64,000 nt of DNA from Bacteroidota bacterium (GCA_027487835.1 JAIYCU010000012.1:200679-264678); one strand, 5' to 3'; counted from the first letter of the stretch, positions 1 through 8,757 are shown. The notes: generated by a model not told the origin, from the sequence alone. A program made the numbers and translations.

Positions 1-1
1 A

Positions 2-211
2 AACAGTGAGTGGGACAGATGGGGCGCACAAGAAGCAGATAAGACAAAAGATGTTTTACGTACAGAAGTACCTTCCATAAATAATGCAAATTTGCAAGAG
101 CAATTTGAAATTAAAATGACAGCGGTAGATTCTAACCACACGGTTAATTTAAATTTCCATTGGGATAAAACCTCAGTAACCGTTCCTATAAAGACCGTTT
201 TAGGAGAATAA
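2..211 (+). CDS. C-terminal fragment of a DUF2911-like protein
   Basis: The frame is open from the first bases of the window and stops with TAA at 209-211, giving about 69 residues. The tail (an FEIKMTAVDSNHTVNL stretch, then WDKTSVTVPI) looks like the end of DUF2911 proteins, a Bacteroidota family of secreted beta-rich proteins of unknown function. The start lies outside the window, so signal peptide and full length cannot be judged. It ends convergently with the glycosyltransferase on the other strand; the two coding ends overlap by 12 bases. The family call rests on the tail alone. Confidence 0.55.
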   Translation, partial: NSEWDRWGAQEADKTKDVLRTEVPSINNANLQEQFEIKMTAVDSNHTVNLNFHWDKTSVTVPIKTVLGE

Positions 212-940
212 ATTAAAATTTGCGAGTCCCCATTTTTGGAGACGAAACATGATGCTGGTTCTTAGCACGCCTAAACCATAAATAGAGCTGCGCTTAAAGT
301 TGATTGAAGATGCTTCTGGAAAGTATTTGGTTGGGCAAGTTACTTCTGCAATTTCGTAACCTTTCAAGCATATTTGCGCAGTAATTTCATTGTCAAATAC
401 AAAGTCGTCACTGCATTTGTCAAATTTTACATCCTTTAAAACATTGGCATCAAATGCCCTGTAACCTGTATGGTATTCAGAAAGCTTTTGACCCATTAAT
501 ACATTTTGAAACAAGGTAAGCATGCGATTAAAAATGTATTTATACATAGGCATTCCTCCTTTTAAGGCACCCTTTCCTAGAATTCTTGAACCAAATACAA
601 CAGGATAAACTCCATTTGCGATGATGCTACTCATGGCCAAAATTAGTTTTGGGGTATATTGGTAATCAGGGTGCAGCATGATAACTATATCTGCATTTAA
701 TGAAAGAGCTTTGTTGTAGCAAGTTTTTTGATTTCCGCCATAACCTTTGTTTTTCTCATGTCGAATAACATGTTGTATTCCAATACTTTTCGCAAGTTGA
801 GAAGTTTCATCTCTGCTAGCATCATCAACCAAAATAACCTCGTCAACAATTTCCATTGGAATTTCGGCGTAAGTTTTCTCTAAAGTTCTTGCTGCATTGT
901 AGGCAGGTAGAACAACTATGATTTTTTTTCCGTTAAGCAT
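200..940 (-). CDS. Family 2 glycosyltransferase
   Basis: A 246-residue cytoplasmic GT-A enzyme of the dolichyl-phosphate-mannose-synthase-like group. It begins with the nucleotide-sugar fold (VVLPAYNAARTL), followed by the VDDASRD acidic motif and a second acidic patch in HPDYQYTP. No membrane segment is evident. It probably moves a sugar from a nucleotide donor to a lipid or surface glycan; the acceptor is unknown. The frame extends 14 codons further to a TTG at 982, but I chose the ATG at 940 because homologues begin just before the VVLPAYN strand and this avoids overlap with the upstream antiporter gene. It follows that gene by 16 bases and may be co-transcribed. Confidence 0.85.
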   Translation of the reverse strand: MLNGKKIIVVLPAYNAARTLEKTYAEIPMEIVDEVILVDDASRDETSQLAKSIGIQHVIRHEKNKGYGGNQKTCYNKALSLNADIVIMLHPDYQYTPKLILAMSSIIANGVYPVVFGSRILGKGALKGGMPMYKYIFNRMLTLFQNVLMGQKLSEYHTGYRAFDANVLKDVKFDKCSDDFVFDNEITAQICLKGYEIAEVTCPTKYFPEASSINFKRSSIYGLGVLRTSIMFRLQKWGLANFNLFS

Positions 941-956
941 ATTGAAGCAAAATAAA

Positions 957-2288
957 TTAAATAAAGAAGAGTAACCAAACAAGAATTAGTACTGGAAGTA
1001 AAATTGGCAAGCTAAATTTGGCGATATACTTTCCAAAATCAGGCATTTTGACCCCATTTTGCTCTGCAATTGCTTTAACCATAAAATTGGGACCATTGCC
1101 AATATAGGTCATAGCACCAAAAAAAACGGCACCTGTTGAAAGTGCAATTAATTGGGTGAAATTCTCGCCAGATAGAAACTGTTTTACATCGTCAATTTCA
1201 TTAATGCTAAGTCCGGATTTAGATAAAATTAAAGTGAGTACGTTTAGGTAAGTAGGTGCATTATCTAGCACACTACTAAATATCCCGCTGGTCCAATAAA
1301 CGATAGAATCTGTGAGTAATAAGCTACTTCCAGCTCCATGGGCAAAAGCTTCAAGAAGTTGCAAGGCAGGCATCATACTTAAGAAAATGCCAATAAACAA
1401 AAATGCCACTTCTTTGATAGGTTCAAAATCAAAATCATTACTTTTAAGTGCTTTTGAGTTGGCAAATGTAAAACTTAAAAAGGCTCCTATAAGTTGAATA
1501 GACTCTCTCACGAAGGAGAGTTTTTTTCCATGAAAATCTATGTATGGAATAGAATCAAAAATATTAGGATCTAGAAAAACGGAGGCGACAGCTACTAAAA
1601 GCCATAAGAAATTTCTTTTACCTGTAATAAGAACTTTATTGGTATAATGGACATTGCTATCTACTTCATCTAATTCTTTATTCTTAGTTTCAAAATAATA
1701 AAAAATAGCTAAAAGACTAGAAATTGCAACCAGCCAAGGCTTCCAAAGATGGCTTAATGTCCATTGAAAAGGAACACCTTTTAAAAAACCCATAAACAAG
1801 GGAGGGTCTCCAATTGGTGTTAAAGAGCCACCCACATTAGATACAATAAAAATAAAAAATATGATATGATATGGCTTTAAACGGTAACGATTTAATCTCA
1901 TAAAAGGACGAATGAGTAAAACAGAAGCCCCAGTGGTTCCGATTAAATTGGTGAGGATTGCGGCAATAAAAAGAAATAATATGTTAGATAAGGCCTTTGA
2001 CTCAATATCGACAAAGATATAAATGCCTCCACTGGCAACATAAAGCAAGGTTAAAAGGCTGATGAAAGAAACATATTCAGCCAGGGTTTCGATAGGTAAA
2101 AAGGAATTATGCAATAAAAAAACATAATAAACACCCACTACAGCTCCAATCAATAAACTAAGTTTTTTATAGTGATGGTGCCAAAAGCTAGGAAAAAAAA
2201 CGGGGCCAGTGGCAATCATTAATAGCAGAGAAACGAAAGGAATTATCAACCAATTAGGCGGCAATGTTGCAGTTACACTCAATATCAT
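957..2288 (-). CDS. Sodium:proton antiporter, NhaD/ArsB-like (IT superfamily)
   Basis: A polytopic membrane protein of 443 residues with about ten to twelve hydrophobic segments. The re-entrant-loop signature SNVGGSLTPIGDPPLFMGFLKGVPFQW lies in the first half, and a second related half ends with GAMTYIGNGPNFMVKAIAEQNG. Both motifs are typical of the Bacteroidota NhaD-like branch of the ion transporter superfamily, so Na+/H+ exchange is the likeliest role; an anion substrate is possible. The ATG at 2288 is preferred to an upstream TTG at 2330 because the extra residues are absent from relatives as I know them. It sits between yraN and the glycosyltransferase, on the same strand as both. Confidence 0.85.
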   Translation of the reverse strand: MILSVTATLPPNWLIIPFVSLLLMIATGPVFFPSFWHHHYKKLSLLIGAVVGVYYVFLLHNSFLPIETLAEYVSFISLLTLLYVASGGIYIFVDIESKALSNILFLFIAAILTNLIGTTGASVLLIRPFMRLNRYRLKPYHIIFFIFIVSNVGGSLTPIGDPPLFMGFLKGVPFQWTLSHLWKPWLVAISSLLAIFYYFETKNKELDEVDSNVHYTNKVLITGKRNFLWLLVAVASVFLDPNIFDSIPYIDFHGKKLSFVRESIQLIGAFLSFTFANSKALKSNDFDFEPIKEVAFLFIGIFLSMMPALQLLEAFAHGAGSSLLLTDSIVYWTSGIFSSVLDNAPTYLNVLTLILSKSGLSINEIDDVKQFLSGENFTQLIALSTGAVFFGAMTYIGNGPNFMVKAIAEQNGVKMPDFGKYIAKFSLPILLPVLILVWLLFFI

Positions 2289-2330
2289 TGCGCGAATATA
2301 GGATAAATATTGAAAGGCAATTAAGGCCAA

Positions 2331-2711
2331 TTATTTATAATATATAGGATAAAAAGCATCAATAAAATGGGTGATTTCGGTGATTCCATTGGCATGATTG
2401 ATTGCAATGATATCAAAACGTATTTCTTTATTGAGCTTTTTAAAACGCATATAACCTTCGGCCGCTCTTGCGATATGTTGCTGTTTGCTTTTGTTGACGG
2501 CAAACTCAGGTTCAACTTTTGCATTATGCCTTGTTTTAACTTCAACAAAAATTAGCTTAGCTTCAAATTCGAGGATTAAATCAATTTCATACTTTCCGGA
2601 TATAAAATTAGAATCTAAGATTTTATATCCTTTTTTCTCTAAGAAATTAACCGCTAATTCTTCTCCTTTTTGACCAGTAAGCTTGTTATTATTGGCATTT
2701 TCTGTATTCAT
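2331..2711 (-). CDS. yraN: YraN/UPF0102 family endonuclease-like protein
   Basis: A 126-residue protein with the UPF0102 pattern: TGQKGEELAVNFLEKKGYKIL, then ISGKYEIDLILEF and LIFVEVKTRHN. The D...E-x-K residues form the restriction-endonuclease-like catalytic core (residues roughly 38-62). Length is normal for the family. Its role is unsettled; the fold suggests a nuclease acting on branched or damaged DNA. It lies between the drug/metabolite transporter and the antiporter on the same strand. Confidence 0.9.
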   Translation of the reverse strand: MNTENANNNKLTGQKGEELAVNFLEKKGYKILDSNFISGKYEIDLILEFEAKLIFVEVKTRHNAKVEPEFAVNKSKQQHIARAAEGYMRFKKLNKEIRFDIIAINHANGITEITHFIDAFYPIYYK

Positions 2712-2731
2712 AAAGTAAATTAATGCAAATC

Positions 2732-2745
2732 TTGGTTCAAACCAA
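2732..2745 (+). repeat. Iterated palindromic oligomer (TTGGTTCAAACC), intergenic copy
   Basis: TTGGTTCAAACCAA lies between yraN and the transporter gene, with 6-base arms around a CA centre. The same 12-mer TTGGTTCAAACC occurs exactly at 7684-7695, 18038-18049, 24680-24691, 35586-35597 and 40655-40666 on the plus strand. On the minus strand it occurs at 11958-11969, 17449-17460, 24512-24523, 36468-36479, 42918-42929 and 61291-61302. A shorter 10-base copy (GGTTCAAACC) is at 49898-49907. Most copies are inside genes. Function unknown. Confidence 0.75.
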
Positions 2746-2746
2746 A

Positions 2747-3628
2747 CTAGGCATTTTTACTAACAAGTACTACTCCCCCAATGGTGAAAACTGCGGCTAT
2801 TAAAGTATTAATATCCAAAGTTTCATTTAGCCAAAACCAACCTAAAAGTATGGCCACTAAAGTGTTAATGTATGCATAGGTTGAAACAATAGTGGCTGGC
2901 AAATTTTTGATTACATACATGTAAGCACTATAAGCAAATAAAGAGCCAAATAGAATGAGGTAAATGAGCGCATTAACAGCATCTGGTGCTGGGTGCAGAT
3001 TATTTAATTCGCCACGCATTGCAGCCACTATAAATAATAATAAACCACCTGGAATCATTTGTAAACCTGCGGCGAAAAGGGGCGGAACACCGGTTTGATG
3101 ATTTTTAGAATAAACAGTACCAATTGCCCAAAAAATATTTGACAAAACAACAGCTGCAATTCCCCATGCATAGATTGGGTTATCAAAATAGGATACTTTG
3201 TCTTTAAAAAAGAAAACCTGACCTACCAAGCATAATATAAACCCTACAATAACTAGCCAAGAAATTCTTGATTTATCACCAGTTAATCGATTTATAAGAA
3301 CAATCCACACGGGAGTAAGTGCGCAAATTAAGGCTGTTAAGCCACTTCCAACATATTGCATGGCCCAACTTATAATGCCATTGCCGCCTGCCAACATAAG
3401 CAAACCATTTATAGAGAAGGATCGTAAGGCAGTTAAAGAAGGAATTTTGTAGCCTTTAATTAGAAAATATGAAACTAGAATGATACCAGCAATTGAATGC
3501 CTAAAAGCGGCCATAGCAAATGGTGGAAAAGAGCTTACCCCTATTTTTATGGCAAGAAAGGTGGTCCCCCAAAAAAGAGATACCGCCCAAAAGGCTATCC
3601 AAGCGATGGTTTTTGGAGAAAAATTCAA
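2747..3628 (-). CDS. EamA/DMT-family transporter
   Basis: An inner-membrane protein of about 293 residues with ten predicted helices in two EamA repeats (first repeat near WAVSLFWGTTFLAIKIG, second near YAWGIAAVVLSNIFWAIGTVYSK). This is the RhaT/YdcZ-like drug/metabolite transporter superfamily; the substrate cannot be told. No in-frame ATG precedes the first helix. I chose the TTG at 3628; another TTG at 3697 would overlap the divergent pyrC. A TACATTTG -7 element at 3646-3653 upstream supports the shorter form. Confidence 0.85.
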   Translation of the reverse strand: MNFSPKTIAWIAFWAVSLFWGTTFLAIKIGVSSFPPFAMAAFRHSIAGIILVSYFLIKGYKIPSLTALRSFSINGLLMLAGGNGIISWAMQYVGSGLTALICALTPVWIVLINRLTGDKSRISWLVIVGFILCLVGQVFFFKDKVSYFDNPIYAWGIAAVVLSNIFWAIGTVYSKNHQTGVPPLFAAGLQMIPGGLLLFIVAAMRGELNNLHPAPDAVNALIYLILFGSLFAYSAYMYVIKNLPATIVSTYAYINTLVAILLGWFWLNETLDINTLIAAVFTIGGVVLVSKNA

Positions 3629-3645
3629 ATTGTGAAGATTAATTA

Positions 3646-3653
3646 CAAATGTA
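3646..3653 (-). promoter_or_regulatory. Candidate -7 element (TACATTTG) for the EamA transporter
   Basis: On the minus strand this reads TACATTTG, an exact match to the Bacteroidota housekeeping -7 consensus TAnnTTTG. It lies 17 bases before the proposed TTG start, in the short divergent region shared with pyrC. I see no convincing -33 TTTG at the right distance, so this is a weak call. Confidence 0.35.
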
Positions 3654-3687
3654 TAGATTGAAACAATATTTAGTAAGTTCGCAGCAA

Positions 3688-5025
3688 ATGAAAACAATTC
3701 TAATTAAAAATGCCCTTTTAATTAATGAAGGAGAAAAATACCACGCAGATGTATACATCAAAGGTTCTTTTATTGAAAAAATAGAAAAGCAAGGAATCAA
3801 TATGCCTGCTGATCAAATAATTGATGCAACAGGAAAAATATTAATTCCAGGTTTAATTGATGACCAAGTACATTTTAGAGAGCCGGGCTTAACCCATAAA
3901 GGAGATTTATATACCGAACCAAAATCTGCAGTTGCAGGTGGAGTTACCTCATACATGGAGATGCCTAATACTTCGCCAAGTGCAGTTACAATTGATTTAT
4001 TGGAAGAAAAGTATGCACGCGCTGCGCAAGTTAGTTTGGCCAATTATAGTTTCTTTATGGGCACAACAAACCATAACTTAGAAGAACTATTAAAAATTGA
4101 CGAAACCAAAGTTTGCGGGGTAAAGATTTTTATGGGTTCGAGTACTGGCGATATGTTGGTAGACGACCCCATTGCCTTGGAAAATGTGTTTAGAGAAGTT
4201 AAGACAATAATTGCTACCCATTGTGAAAAAGATCCTTTGGTAAAAGCAAATCAAGCAGCAGTAATTGCGGCCCATGGCGAAAATATTGATGCGAAATGGC
4301 ATCCTATCATTAGAAATGAAGAAGCATGTTATTTGTCGTCAAGTTTTGCTGTTGACCTGGCTAAAAAATTTAATACGCGCTTGCATATTTTACATATCAG
4401 CACTGCCAAAGAATTGTCTTTGTTTCGCAATGACATTCCTTTGGTTCAAAAAAGAATAACTGCCGAAGCTTGTACTCATCATTTATGGTTTAGCGAGGAA
4501 GATTATGCAACTAAAGGAAACTTTATTAAATGGAATCCAGCAGTTAAAACGACTCATGATAGAGATGAGATTATGAAGGCAGTTGTTGATGGAAGAATAG
4601 ATGTTTTAGCCACTGACCATGCGCCCCATACATTTGAAGAAAAATCAAACAGTTACTTAAAGGCTCCTTCAGGTGGCCCATTGGTTCAACATACCTTAAA
4701 TGCCTTGATAGAATTACATAAAAAAGGCAAAATAAGTTTGGAGAAAATTGTTGAAAAAGCTTGCCACAACCCCGCTATTCTTTTTGAAATTGACCGTAGA
4801 GGTTTTATAAGAGAAGGTTTTTTTGCCGATTTAGTTTTAGTAGATCTGCAAGAAAGTTATATTGTAGAAAAGAGCAATATTTTATATAAATGCGGCTGGA
4901 GTCCCTTTGAAGGAACAACTTTTAATTCTAAGGTAACCCATACTTTTGTAAATGGCAACTTGGTTTATCAAGATGGAAAATTTGATGAATCAAACCGAGG
5001 AATGAGACTAACATTTAACCGATAA
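3688..5025 (+). CDS. pyrC: Dihydroorotase (class I type)
   Basis: This enzyme cyclises carbamoyl-aspartate to dihydroorotate in pyrimidine synthesis. The 445-residue amidohydrolase has LIPGLIDDQVHFREPGLTHKGDLYTEPKSAVAGGVTSYMEMPNT near residues 50-95, the metal-site histidines in THCEKD and LHILHIS, and DVLATDHAPHT with the catalytic aspartate. In the usual HxHxR metal motif the first histidine is glutamine here (QVHFR), a form I recall from Bacteroidota enzymes. The frame opens at 3649, but the ATG at 3688 (MKTILIKNALL) fits the family. The Mpo1-like gene follows after 6 bases. Confidence 0.92.
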   Translation: MKTILIKNALLINEGEKYHADVYIKGSFIEKIEKQGINMPADQIIDATGKILIPGLIDDQVHFREPGLTHKGDLYTEPKSAVAGGVTSYMEMPNTSPSAVTIDLLEEKYARAAQVSLANYSFFMGTTNHNLEELLKIDETKVCGVKIFMGSSTGDMLVDDPIALENVFREVKTIIATHCEKDPLVKANQAAVIAAHGENIDAKWHPIIRNEEACYLSSSFAVDLAKKFNTRLHILHISTAKELSLFRNDIPLVQKRITAEACTHHLWFSEEDYATKGNFIKWNPAVKTTHDRDEIMKAVVDGRIDVLATDHAPHTFEEKSNSYLKAPSGGPLVQHTLNALIELHKKGKISLEKIVEKACHNPAILFEIDRRGFIREGFFADLVLVDLQESYIVEKSNILYKCGWSPFEGTTFNSKVTHTFVNGNLVYQDGKFDESNRGMRLTFNR

Positions 5026-5031
5026 ATAAAT

Positions 5032-5487
5032 ATGAAAAGTGTAGAAAACTGGTTTTCGGAGTATGGCGAAAGTCATCAAAATCCAACCAATAAGATGGTG
5101 CATTGGATTTGCGTACCTATCATATTTTTCAGCATTATTGGCTTATTATTTATTGTAAAAATCACATTTAATGGCATATCCTTTCATTTGGCAACCCCAG
5201 TAATTTTACTTGCAAGTATTTTTTATATTAGGCTTTCATGGAAATTAGCTATAGGTACTATAGGATTTGCCTTTTTATGTCATTTGCTTGCTAGGTATTT
5301 ATATGAAAATAATTACCCATTAATTGAAATCTCTTTGGGATTATTTGTAGTGGCCTGGATTGGGCAATTTTGGGGACATAAAATAGAGGGCAAAAAGCCC
5401 TCCTTTTTAAAAGATATTCAATTTTTATTGATAGGTCCGGCTTGGTTAATGGGTTTTATTTACGAAGGAATCGGTGTAGATTATTAG
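5032..5487 (+). CDS. Mpo1-like / DUF962 membrane protein
   Basis: A 151-residue membrane protein with three to four hydrophobic segments. The N-terminal YGESHQNPTNKMVHWICVPIIFF matches the DUF962 signature (Y-x3-H-x3-N-K-x2-H), whose histidines bind iron in the yeast alpha-oxidation dioxygenase Mpo1. A second conserved block is FVVAWIGQFWGHKIEGKKPS. A dioxygenase acting on 2-hydroxy fatty acids is therefore possible but unproven in bacteria. It follows pyrC by 6 bases and is probably co-transcribed. Confidence 0.85.
   Translation: MKSVENWFSEYGESHQNPTNKMVHWICVPIIFFSIIGLLFIVKITFNGISFHLATPVILLASIFYIRLSWKLAIGTIGFAFLCHLLARYLYENNYPLIEISLGLFVVAWIGQFWGHKIEGKKPSFLKDIQFLLIGPAWLMGFIYEGIGVDY
5386..5408 (+). 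terminator. Terminator-like hairpin inside the DUF962 gene
   Basis: GAGGGC, a five-A loop, GCCCTC and then CTTTTT. The shape is that of an intrinsic terminator but it lies about 80 bases before the stop codon, inside codons for EGKKPSFL. It could end some transcripts early, end the operon together with the stop, or be chance from the Gly-Lys-Lys-Pro codons. Confidence 0.3.
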
Positions 5488-5489
5488 CA

Positions 5490-6206
5490 TTAGGCTTGCA
5501 TGGGAACTTCCATTAATAAGATTTCGGCTTGATCCGACATGGCTGTAAAAGAGATTTCTGAAATATTAGAAATGCCCATTCCATCTCTTGTATCCAGAAT
5601 AATATCATTGATGTTAAATGACCCACTTAAGACAAATGCATAAACGCCATGGGCATTACTTTTTACAAGATGTTTGAGATTTATATCCTTATCAAGTTTT
5701 CCAATATAAAACCTAGCATCTTGGTTTATCCAAACTGCACTTTCTGATGGTTCTGGTGAAAGAACCAATTGCAATTTGTTGTGTCTATCAGCTATATTTA
5801 AAGTCTTTTGGTCGTAACGTGGCGTTACATTTCTTTTATTGGGGATTACCCAAATTTGTAAAAACTTAGTTTGCTTATCAGGGTTTCTGTTAAACTCGCT
5901 ATGGAAAATACCAGTTCCAGCGCTCATAACCTGTATATCGCCCTGTTTTATAACTGCAATATTTCCCATAGAATCTTTATGTTCTAAATCACCTTCTAGT
6001 GGTATTGATATGATTTCCATATTATCGTGTGGATGTTTTCCAAAGCCCATGCCACCAGAAACAGTATCATCATTTAATACACGAATTGCACCAAAATGGA
6101 CTCTTTCTGGGTTATGGTATGAACCAAAACTGAAAGTATGAAAGGATTGTAACCAGCCAAAATTTGCTTCTCCACGAGAATTAGCTTTATGTATTACGGT
6201 TTGCAT
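5490..6206 (-). CDS. Pirin family protein (YhhW-like)
   Basis: A bicupin of 238 residues. The N-terminal cupin has GFGKHPHDNMEIISIPLEGDLEHKDSMGN, and the second metal cluster is in GTGIFHSEFN, giving the three histidines and one glutamate expected of the iron site. Pirins of this type can have quercetin-dioxygenase activity or act as redox-sensing regulators; the substrate here is unknown. Of the possible starts I prefer the ATG at 6206 (MQTVIHKANSRG), matching typical pirin N-termini. It lies 69 bases downstream of the Crp/Fnr regulator on the same strand, which may control it. Confidence 0.9.
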   Translation of the reverse strand: MQTVIHKANSRGEANFGWLQSFHTFSFGSYHNPERVHFGAIRVLNDDTVSGGMGFGKHPHDNMEIISIPLEGDLEHKDSMGNIAVIKQGDIQVMSAGTGIFHSEFNRNPDKQTKFLQIWVIPNKRNVTPRYDQKTLNIADRHNKLQLVLSPEPSESAVWINQDARFYIGKLDKDINLKHLVKSNAHGVYAFVLSGSFNINDIILDTRDGMGISNISEISFTAMSDQAEILLMEVPMQA

Positions 6207-6275
6207 AGTCATTAAATTTAGGTTCAAAACTAACCCTAAAAATAGGCGGCCGCATTGAAGTAGATTAAGAAGTAA

Positions 6276-6875
6276 TTATTTGTTTTTAGATTTCAATTTG
6301 GATCTAATTTTGGAAAGGAATTCTGGCGTTATCCCTAAATAAGCAGCTATTAAATGCTGAGGAACTCTCTGCACAATAGCTGGATACCGATTAACAAAGG
6401 CTAAATATCTTTCTTCGGCAGGCTCACTGTAAGTAGATAAAAGACGTTTCATTAAGGTTTCGTGAGTTCTTTGTACCATGAGTCTGAACATCCTATCGAA
6501 AGATGGAATCTTTTTAAAAAGACGTTCTTTGGCCTCATAACTAATAAAAATTAGCTCGGTATCTTCGAGCGTTTCAATAAATAAATTTGAAGGTTTTTGC
6601 TGGGAAAAGCTAGCTAAATCACTTACCCACCACTCTTCGATACCAAAATACAAATCCACTTCATTGCCATTTGCATTAAGGTAGTAAACTCGGCAGCACC
6701 CTTTATTAATAAAACCTTCAAAGGTGCAGACCTCGCCTGCCGAAAGCAATCTACTTTTCTTTTTATAATTTTTTACAGAAAGTTGCGAATGAAAATAGGC
6801 ATAATCAGCTTCTGAAAGCATAATGCATCTGGCGATATAAGCATCAATTGAAGAGAAAATGGAGGGATTTGACAT
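6276..6875 (-). CDS. Crp/Fnr family transcriptional regulator
   Basis: A 199-residue cytoplasmic regulator with a cyclic-nucleotide-binding-like beta-roll (about residues 25-120, including AGEVCTFEGFINKGCCRVYYLNANGNEVDLYFG). A long dimerisation helix follows, then a C-terminal helix-turn-helix (VPQHLIAAYLGITPEFLSKIRSKL). This is the usual Bacteroidota Crp-like architecture. No FNR-type cysteine set for an Fe-S cluster is apparent. The pirin gene lies just downstream on the same strand and is the likeliest target or partner. Confidence 0.85.
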   Translation of the reverse strand: MSNPSIFSSIDAYIARCIMLSEADYAYFHSQLSVKNYKKKSRLLSAGEVCTFEGFINKGCCRVYYLNANGNEVDLYFGIEEWWVSDLASFSQQKPSNLFIETLEDTELIFISYEAKERLFKKIPSFDRMFRLMVQRTHETLMKRLLSTYSEPAEERYLAFVNRYPAIVQRVPQHLIAAYLGITPEFLSKIRSKLKSKNK

Positions 6876-7179
6876 GTAAATTATTAAATTTCTATTAAGT
6901 CACAAGTAAGTAATATCAAATTAAAATTTCCAAACAATCTTCAAAGTAAATTTAATCTTACATCAAATTAAATTAATTCGTATTAAGAAATCGCACTTAA
7001 CCTGCGCAACACCTGATATTTTTAAAAACTCTTGGCTTGAAAAAACAGAAAACGCTTACCAGATCTCTTATACAAATCAATCATTAAGAAATATAATTCT
7101 ATTTGATGTTTGGCATCATTTAGAATTTACTAAAGTAACTTTTTAAGTCTCATTTTGGAAATTTTCTGTAAACTTGTAA
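6876..7179. other. Intergenic region with an ATG-less open frame
   Basis: No gene is supported in these 304 bases. On the plus strand, 6925-7146 is open for 73 codons with no methionine. Its second half reads protein-like (SWLEKTENAYQISYTNQS, then DVWHHLEFTK). It could be a decayed gene remnant or chance in AT-rich DNA. The stretch just before 7180 should hold the promoter of the secreted protein; TAAACTTG at 7168-7175 matches 7 of 8 bases of TAnnTTTG but sits only a few bases from the ATG. Confidence 0.4.
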
Positions 7180-8757
7180 ATGAGAAAATTTACATTCTTA
7201 GTTTTAATTTTGATATTTAACTTTCAGTTAAATGCACAAATCACCATTGTTAATTCAGATATGGCCCAAGCAGGTGATACCTTGCGCTATTCTGTGGCTT
7301 CCTCGCTCAACAATTATGAAAAATCAGGTGCAAATGAAATTTGGGATTTTAGCAAAATAGAACCCACCAGTCAAGATGTTCAAAGGTATTTTACACCCAC
7401 CTCTACGCCATATTTACTTCAATTCTTCTCTGCCACTTATGGACTCCCAGAGCAATTAGATTTAGGTCCCGTAGGTGGCGCAGGATTTGCCTCTAATGTT
7501 TTTGGATTTTACAGAAGTAACAATGCCGCCTTGGTAAATGTTGGAAAAGGTGCAACTGTTCAAAGCCTTCCTCTTGGAATTGTTTATACCCAAAGAGATA
7601 CCATTTTAAAATTCCCTCTAAGTTATGGCAATGTGAAGTTTGGATATTTTGAAGGTAGTGCAAGCCTGTTAGGCCTTGGCGCTTTGGTTCAAACCGGAAC
7701 TAGAAGAACTGAAGTGGATGGCTGGGGAACCATAAAAACCCCTTACGGAACTTTTGATTGCATAAGAGTGATTTCTGAAGTGGATGGTGTAGATTCTATT
7801 TCGTTTAATGGATTTGGTATTCCAGTACCAAATAGCAGAACAGAATATTATTGGTTTGGCAAAAATCAAAAATTTCCATTAATGGAAGTTATCGTTAATA
7901 ATTTGACCCAAGAAACTAAAATTAGGTATAAAGACATTTATAGACCAGAATTATATAAGAGTAATGCAAGATTTACCGCAAGCAGAACAACAGCAAGTAC
8001 AAAAGATACAATTAATCTTAATAATCAATCAATAGGATTCCCAACAGGTTATACATGGACAATTACGCCGAACACTTACAGATTTGTAGCAAATACTAAT
8101 AATAAAAGTGCTAGTCCGCGTGTAATTTTTGATGCACTTGGTAAATATTCTGTAAGCTTAGCTGTAAATTATAATGGGGGTTTTGATGATACTACACGAC
8201 TTGAGTATATTTCTATTTCGCAAGGTTTAGAAGTAAATTTCTTAGCAGATAAACCTACGCCAGCCATAAACGAAATTGTTTCTTTTACAGATGAAACCAA
8301 AGGTAATCCAATAGCATGGCAATGGACCTTTATACCCAATACAGGTGTTCAGTTTGTTGAAAGTACAAGTGCCTCTAGCCAAAATCCAAAAGTAAAGTTT
8401 ACACTTAAAGGGAATTATGCGGTTAGGTTAAGAGCTATTAATGCAGCTGGCGCTGTAACTTTAACTAAAGAAAATTATATTCAGGTTTGGCCAACTGGTT
8501 TAACAATTAATTCAGCTAATTTTAGCGGAATTAAGTTTTTCCCAAATCCTGTAAAAGACTTTGTCCAATTTGAAAACAATTGGAATAATGCAATTAAGGT
8601 CAAAATTACTAATCTTTTAGGTGAAGAGATTATGCGTATATCGCTAGAGCCTCTAAGCACTACAAGAATTTCGGTTCAACCCTTACCACCTGGATTGTAT
8701 ATCATCGAAAGTGAAATGGGTGATCATAGCGCTGCCCAAAAATTGATTATTGAATAA
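7180..8757 (+). CDS. Secreted protein with PKD-like domains and type IX sorting domain
   Basis: A 525-residue exported protein. Residues 1-20 (MRKFTFLVLILIFNFQLNAQ) are a Sec signal peptide. An unrecognised N-terminal domain of about 250 residues follows, then two PKD-like Ig folds (roughly 265-350 and 355-445). The C-terminal domain from about residue 450 (FFPNPVKDFVQFEN to the end) is a type A type IX secretion signal, cleaved and used for surface attachment. The N-terminal part resembles uncharacterised Bacteroidota cargo proteins; no catalytic motif is seen. A copy of the TTGGTTCAAACC oligomer is inside the gene. Confidence 0.88.
   Translation: MRKFTFLVLILIFNFQLNAQITIVNSDMAQAGDTLRYSVASSLNNYEKSGANEIWDFSKIEPTSQDVQRYFTPTSTPYLLQFFSATYGLPEQLDLGPVGGAGFASNVFGFYRSNNAALVNVGKGATVQSLPLGIVYTQRDTILKFPLSYGNVKFGYFEGSASLLGLGALVQTGTRRTEVDGWGTIKTPYGTFDCIRVISEVDGVDSISFNGFGIPVPNSRTEYYWFGKNQKFPLMEVIVNNLTQETKIRYKDIYRPELYKSNARFTASRTTASTKDTINLNNQSIGFPTGYTWTITPNTYRFVANTNNKSASPRVIFDALGKYSVSLAVNYNGGFDDTTRLEYISISQGLEVNFLADKPTPAINEIVSFTDETKGNPIAWQWTFIPNTGVQFVESTSASSQNPKVKFTLKGNYAVRLRAINAAGAVTLTKENYIQVWPTGLTINSANFSGIKFFPNPVKDFVQFENNWNNAIKVKITNLLGEEIMRISLEPLSTTRISVQPLPPGLYIIESEMGDHSAAQKLIIE

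Noticed and set aside
1502..1528. Hairpin ACTCTC/GAGAGT followed by eight T on the plus strand
   Set aside because: It lies inside the antiporter gene on the opposite strand and there is no plus-strand gene to terminate.
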